A stretch of DNA of 18,102 nucleotides from Dehalococcoidia bacterium (GTDB lineage Bacteria; Chloroflexota; Dehalococcoidia; GIF9; AB-539-J10), in NCBI GenBank assembly GCA_023229725.1, contig JALNYR010000041.1, forward strand, positions 1-18,102, in the 5' to 3' direction. The position numbers were made by a program, and so were the translations under genes. The notes under the pieces were generated by a model. That model was not told the origin of the DNA, made no database searches, and was given only the letters and a program-made list of their open reading frames with translations. Position 1 is the first letter of the stretch; every line of letters begins with the position of its first letter. This document shows positions 15,801-18,102 of the stretch, one piece after another.

Positions 15801-15902
15801 TGCCATTGCCCCCCCCCCCTCTACACACACACCGGTTGCTCATTACGGCGCACATGACCCTTTAACCAGGAAAAAATGATCGTAATAATGTTCCCCACGA
15901 TC
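15793..15902 (+). terminator. Inverted repeats at and after the copy 2 stop codon
   Basis: TGGC (15793-15796) and GCCA (15802-15805) put the stop codon in a 5-nt loop. A longer stem, GATCGT (15878-15883) with ACGATC (15897-15902), lies 78 nt downstream. Between them are a run of 11 C (15809-15819) and a short AC microsatellite. The remaining gap to 16013 holds the presumed promoter of copy 3, with TTTTTATATGATG at about 15910-15922. Confidence 0.4.
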
Positions 15903-16013
15903 GCAGGCTTTTTATATGATGTACCATGGAGGTTTTTAAGTTCAAAAAAGCAACGCGCGTGCTATTGCAGCACACTCCATCGACTGGCAAACTGAACGTG
16001 AAACCGCATTGCG

Positions 16014-18102
16014 ATGGCATGTTCGACATTTGCACTGGCAATCACATTGATAGCACTGGTGTCTGGGCAGCCCCATTTTTCGTACGTGAGTACGGTCAGC
16101 GTTGCGTCGTCGGGCCAACGGCGCATCACTAACACGGCCGGCCCGATCGTCGTGAACAACGTCGACCAGCCCACGCGTGTCGCATTTAACACGCCGGTAT
16201 ATTGGTCATCGATGGTCTCCTATTTTTTTAACGTTTGGGCGAACATCGACGCGAACGGCATTTTGTCGGGCAGCGCGAGTGCCTCCTATGCTGCCACTGG
16301 CGCCATATCGATGTACATTGGTGCTATGACGGACCTGGCTCCGGCAACGTTGTGGCCACAGCGTCAGTGGGCATGCATCAAGGAGGGTCTGCAGTATCTT
16401 GGCCTAGACCAGCCACCACTGAGCTCGGATCGAACACTGTACGTGTCGTCACTCGGCGCAAATTGGTCGGTTTTTGCGTGTGCATCGAACGTGAAGTGTG
16501 GATGCGGGGTCATCGTATACCGCCGCCAGGGCCCGGTCACTGACAGCTTCCGCGTCTGCCGGTATCCGTTCGCGGCAATTCCCCACGCGGGCAACCTGAC
16601 CGCTTCGGCGTCGTACTGTTCGGAGGAGTTTGCGATTGCCACACTCGGTAGTCAGCAGACCGTCAACGTGCCAGAAAATGTGCTGTCTGACGATGGTGAG
16701 GGTATCGCGCTGTCCACATTGACGGCCTCGGTCACGTTCAATGTGACTGGACTAATCGCAAACAGCACCGACCCCGCGGCCGTGCACAGGCTTGCCGCGG
16801 TGAACCACCTCGCGGTTTACAGTCCGCCATATCTGGTGGCCGCGGGAGGATTCGATGGCAAGCAGTACACGGATCCGTACGACTATGCTACCCACATGAC
16901 GACGCTGTCCCTGACAACGGGGACCACCGTCGCGTATAATGTGGCAAGTATATACCATCTGTACCCACCAAGGGCACTGAAGATCGACAGTGCGGCAGGA
17001 ATGGTGTACGTCCTCACCAGCGAAGGGTCTGTACTGCGGGCGCCGCTGGATCATTATGCACGAGAATCCGCGGAGGTGGTGGCGAACGTATTTTCGCCGT
17101 CATACTATACCGATTGTGCGATCGACACACTGTCCACGGGGTTCGCCGTCGTGGTGTGCTACAACCAGACGAAACAGAACGTGATATCGCTCCGAATCGC
17201 GAACTGCGAAGCCGCGGCTACGGCCGACGCCTGCCTATCGGATCCACACTACTGTACATGGTACCTTTATGGGCAGAGCTGCCAACTCCGTACGTACGCT
17301 GCGCGCGTGCTCTGTGCGGGTGCCAACGCCACGCACTGCACGACCACTGTACCGAGCATCGGCGCCGTCGTGCCGGGTGCGGGCTACGGTGGTACCGCGG
17401 TGAACATCACGGTGGGCACGCTGTGGCAGGATGCATCGCTGCGTTGTGTATTCGGTGTCAACGCGTCGGCTGTGGCAACGTACGACGCAGCCACCGAGGT
17501 CGTGTCGTGCACTGCCCCGCCGGGTAACGTCGGCACCGTGATCGTCAACGTACGCTACCTGGCCGAAGACATCGTGCCCATTTCGGCCGCAACGTTCACT
17601 TACGTGGCCGAATGCACGGTCCCCGATGATTGTACGGTGGTGCATGGCGCGGCGGGCGAGTGCCGAACCTGGCGCTGCGACGTCGCCGACGGCAAGTGCA
17701 CGGCCGATCCGGCTGCCGCGGCGACTCCGTGCACAGCCGTCGCCGGCGACGGCTGTGTTTTAGGTCCCGCTCCGAACGGTACCGCCGCGGATGGCCTGTG
17801 CACCGGGACGGGCGAGTGTGTCGTGCGCGCGGCAGCAGTCGCGGTTCCGCTATGTGAGGAGGCCTCGCTGGCCTATGTAGACGGTGCCCACGCGATGGCC
17901 CTGGGTGGAATCGGAGAGGCGTGTACCACGGACGCTGACTGCGGCGACGGCCTGGCCCTAGGTTGTGCGGCGGTGGGCTGTCTTCCCGGTACCGGGCAGT
18001 GCGGGGTTGTCTGGATGGCTGACGGCAGCCCATGCACGCCCACGGCGGCCGATGAACCGCCGTGCACACAGGCGCAACTCGGCATGTGCGAGTCCGGGCG
18101 TT
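16014..18102 (+). CDS. Cysteine-rich surface glycoprotein, PSI-IPT type, 3' partial (copy 3)
   Basis: The frame is open from the ATG at 16014 to the right edge of the window, so the C-terminus is missing. The start gives a clear signal peptide (MACSTFALAITLIALVSGQP), and in-frame stops at 15993 and 15999 exclude an earlier start. A blade motif lies at about 16962-17060 (LKIDSAAGMVYVLTSEGSVL). The PSI-like knot is at 17205-17340 (CLSDPHYCTWYLYGQSC) and the IPT/TIG-like domain at about 17349-17613. Cysteine modules follow (ECTVPDDCTVVHGAAGECRTW and on), like those of copy 2. DNA identity with copy 2 is highest over the PSI domain and falls off in the N-terminal half, as expected for a diverged tandem duplicate. 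The membrane helix should lie beyond the window. Confidence 0.92.
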   Translation, partial: MACSTFALAITLIALVSGQPHFSYVSTVSVASSGQRRITNTAGPIVVNNVDQPTRVAFNTPVYWSSMVSYFFNVWANIDANGILSGSASASYAATGAISMYIGAMTDLAPATLWPQRQWACIKEGLQYLGLDQPPLSSDRTLYVSSLGANWSVFACASNVKCGCGVIVYRRQGPVTDSFRVCRYPFAAIPHAGNLTASASYCSEEFAIATLGSQQTVNVPENVLSDDGEGIALSTLTASVTFNVTGLIANSTDPAAVHRLAAVNHLAVYSPPYLVAAGGFDGKQYTDPYDYATHMTTLSLTTGTTVAYNVASIYHLYPPRALKIDSAAGMVYVLTSEGSVLRAPLDHYARESAEVVANVFSPSYYTDCAIDTLSTGFAVVVCYNQTKQNVISLRIANCEAAATADACLSDPHYCTWYLYGQSCQLRTYAARVLCAGANATHCTTTVPSIGAVVPGAGYGGTAVNITVGTLWQDASLRCVFGVNASAVATYDAATEVVSCTAPPGNVGTVIVNVRYLAEDIVPISAATFTYVAECTVPDDCTVVHGAAGECRTWRCDVADGKCTADPAAAATPCTAVAGDGCVLGPAPNGTAADGLCTGTGECVVRAAAVAVPLCEEASLAYVDGAHAMALGGIGEACTTDADCGDGLALGCAAVGCLPGTGQCGVVWMADGSPCTPTAADEPPCTQAQLGMCESGR

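Noticed and set aside
15926..16132. 68-codon frame upstream of and overlapping surface copy 3
   Set aside because: It is in another frame, has no known motif and overlaps the clear signal peptide that starts at 16014.
1..18102. tRNA genes, CRISPR arrays and insertion sequences
   Set aside because: No cloverleaf-like sequences, no regularly spaced identical repeats with unique spacers and no transposase-like frames were seen.

Overview
The window most resembles part of the genome of a large nucleocytoplasmic DNA virus with high G+C content. The reasons are dense coding on both strands with short A+T-rich intergenic gaps, a complete family B DNA polymerase of the eukaryotic delta type, several ankyrin, RING and Kelch proteins, and very large cysteine-rich type I membrane proteins. 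The polymerase is unusually close to cellular Pol delta. That would suit an amoeba-infecting virus with a delta-like polymerase (medusavirus-like, possibly pandoravirus-like), but this placement is inference. A compact protist genome or a virus integrated in one is the main alternative. No tRNA, rRNA, CRISPR array or insertion sequence was seen.

Layout. Positions 1-3173 (+) hold a giant secreted or membrane glycoprotein whose signal peptide is cut off by the window edge. Positions 3251-6541 (+) hold the delta-type DNA polymerase, with a probable 60-nt spliceosomal intron near its 5' end. Next come an ankyrin protein (6596-7405, +) and, convergent to it, a six-bladed Kelch protein (7542-8525, -). 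At 8526-8850 there is a non-coding stretch with a decayed copy of the 3' end of the first glycoprotein gene and a strong palindrome. Then come an ankyrin-RING protein (8851-9741, -), an unrecognised 507-residue protein with an acidic tail (9967-11490, -) and a short ankyrin protein (11691-12284, -). A 181-bp A+T-rich divergent promoter separates the last of these from a RING protein (12466-13110, +). Two more members of the glycoprotein family follow in tandem: 13341-15800 (+, complete) and 16014 to the window end (+, truncated).

How the parts may work together. The three glycoproteins share one plan: signal peptide, a region of about 370 residues with propeller-like blades, a PSI-like cysteine knot, an IPT/TIG-like domain, cysteine-rich repeats, and (where the end is visible) one C-terminal membrane helix. 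The middle order recalls semaphorin/plexin/Met ectodomains, so this is a candidate virion or host-surface receptor-like family. The RING, ankyrin-RING, ankyrin and Kelch proteins are the usual kinds of substrate adaptors and E3 ligases used by large viruses to redirect host ubiquitination. The polymerase intron implies that its mRNA meets the host spliceosome, hence nuclear transcription.

Shared regulatory signals are visible. Two ankyrin-class genes carry almost the same upstream module of about 40 bp, and several genes end in short inverted repeats at or just after the stop codon.
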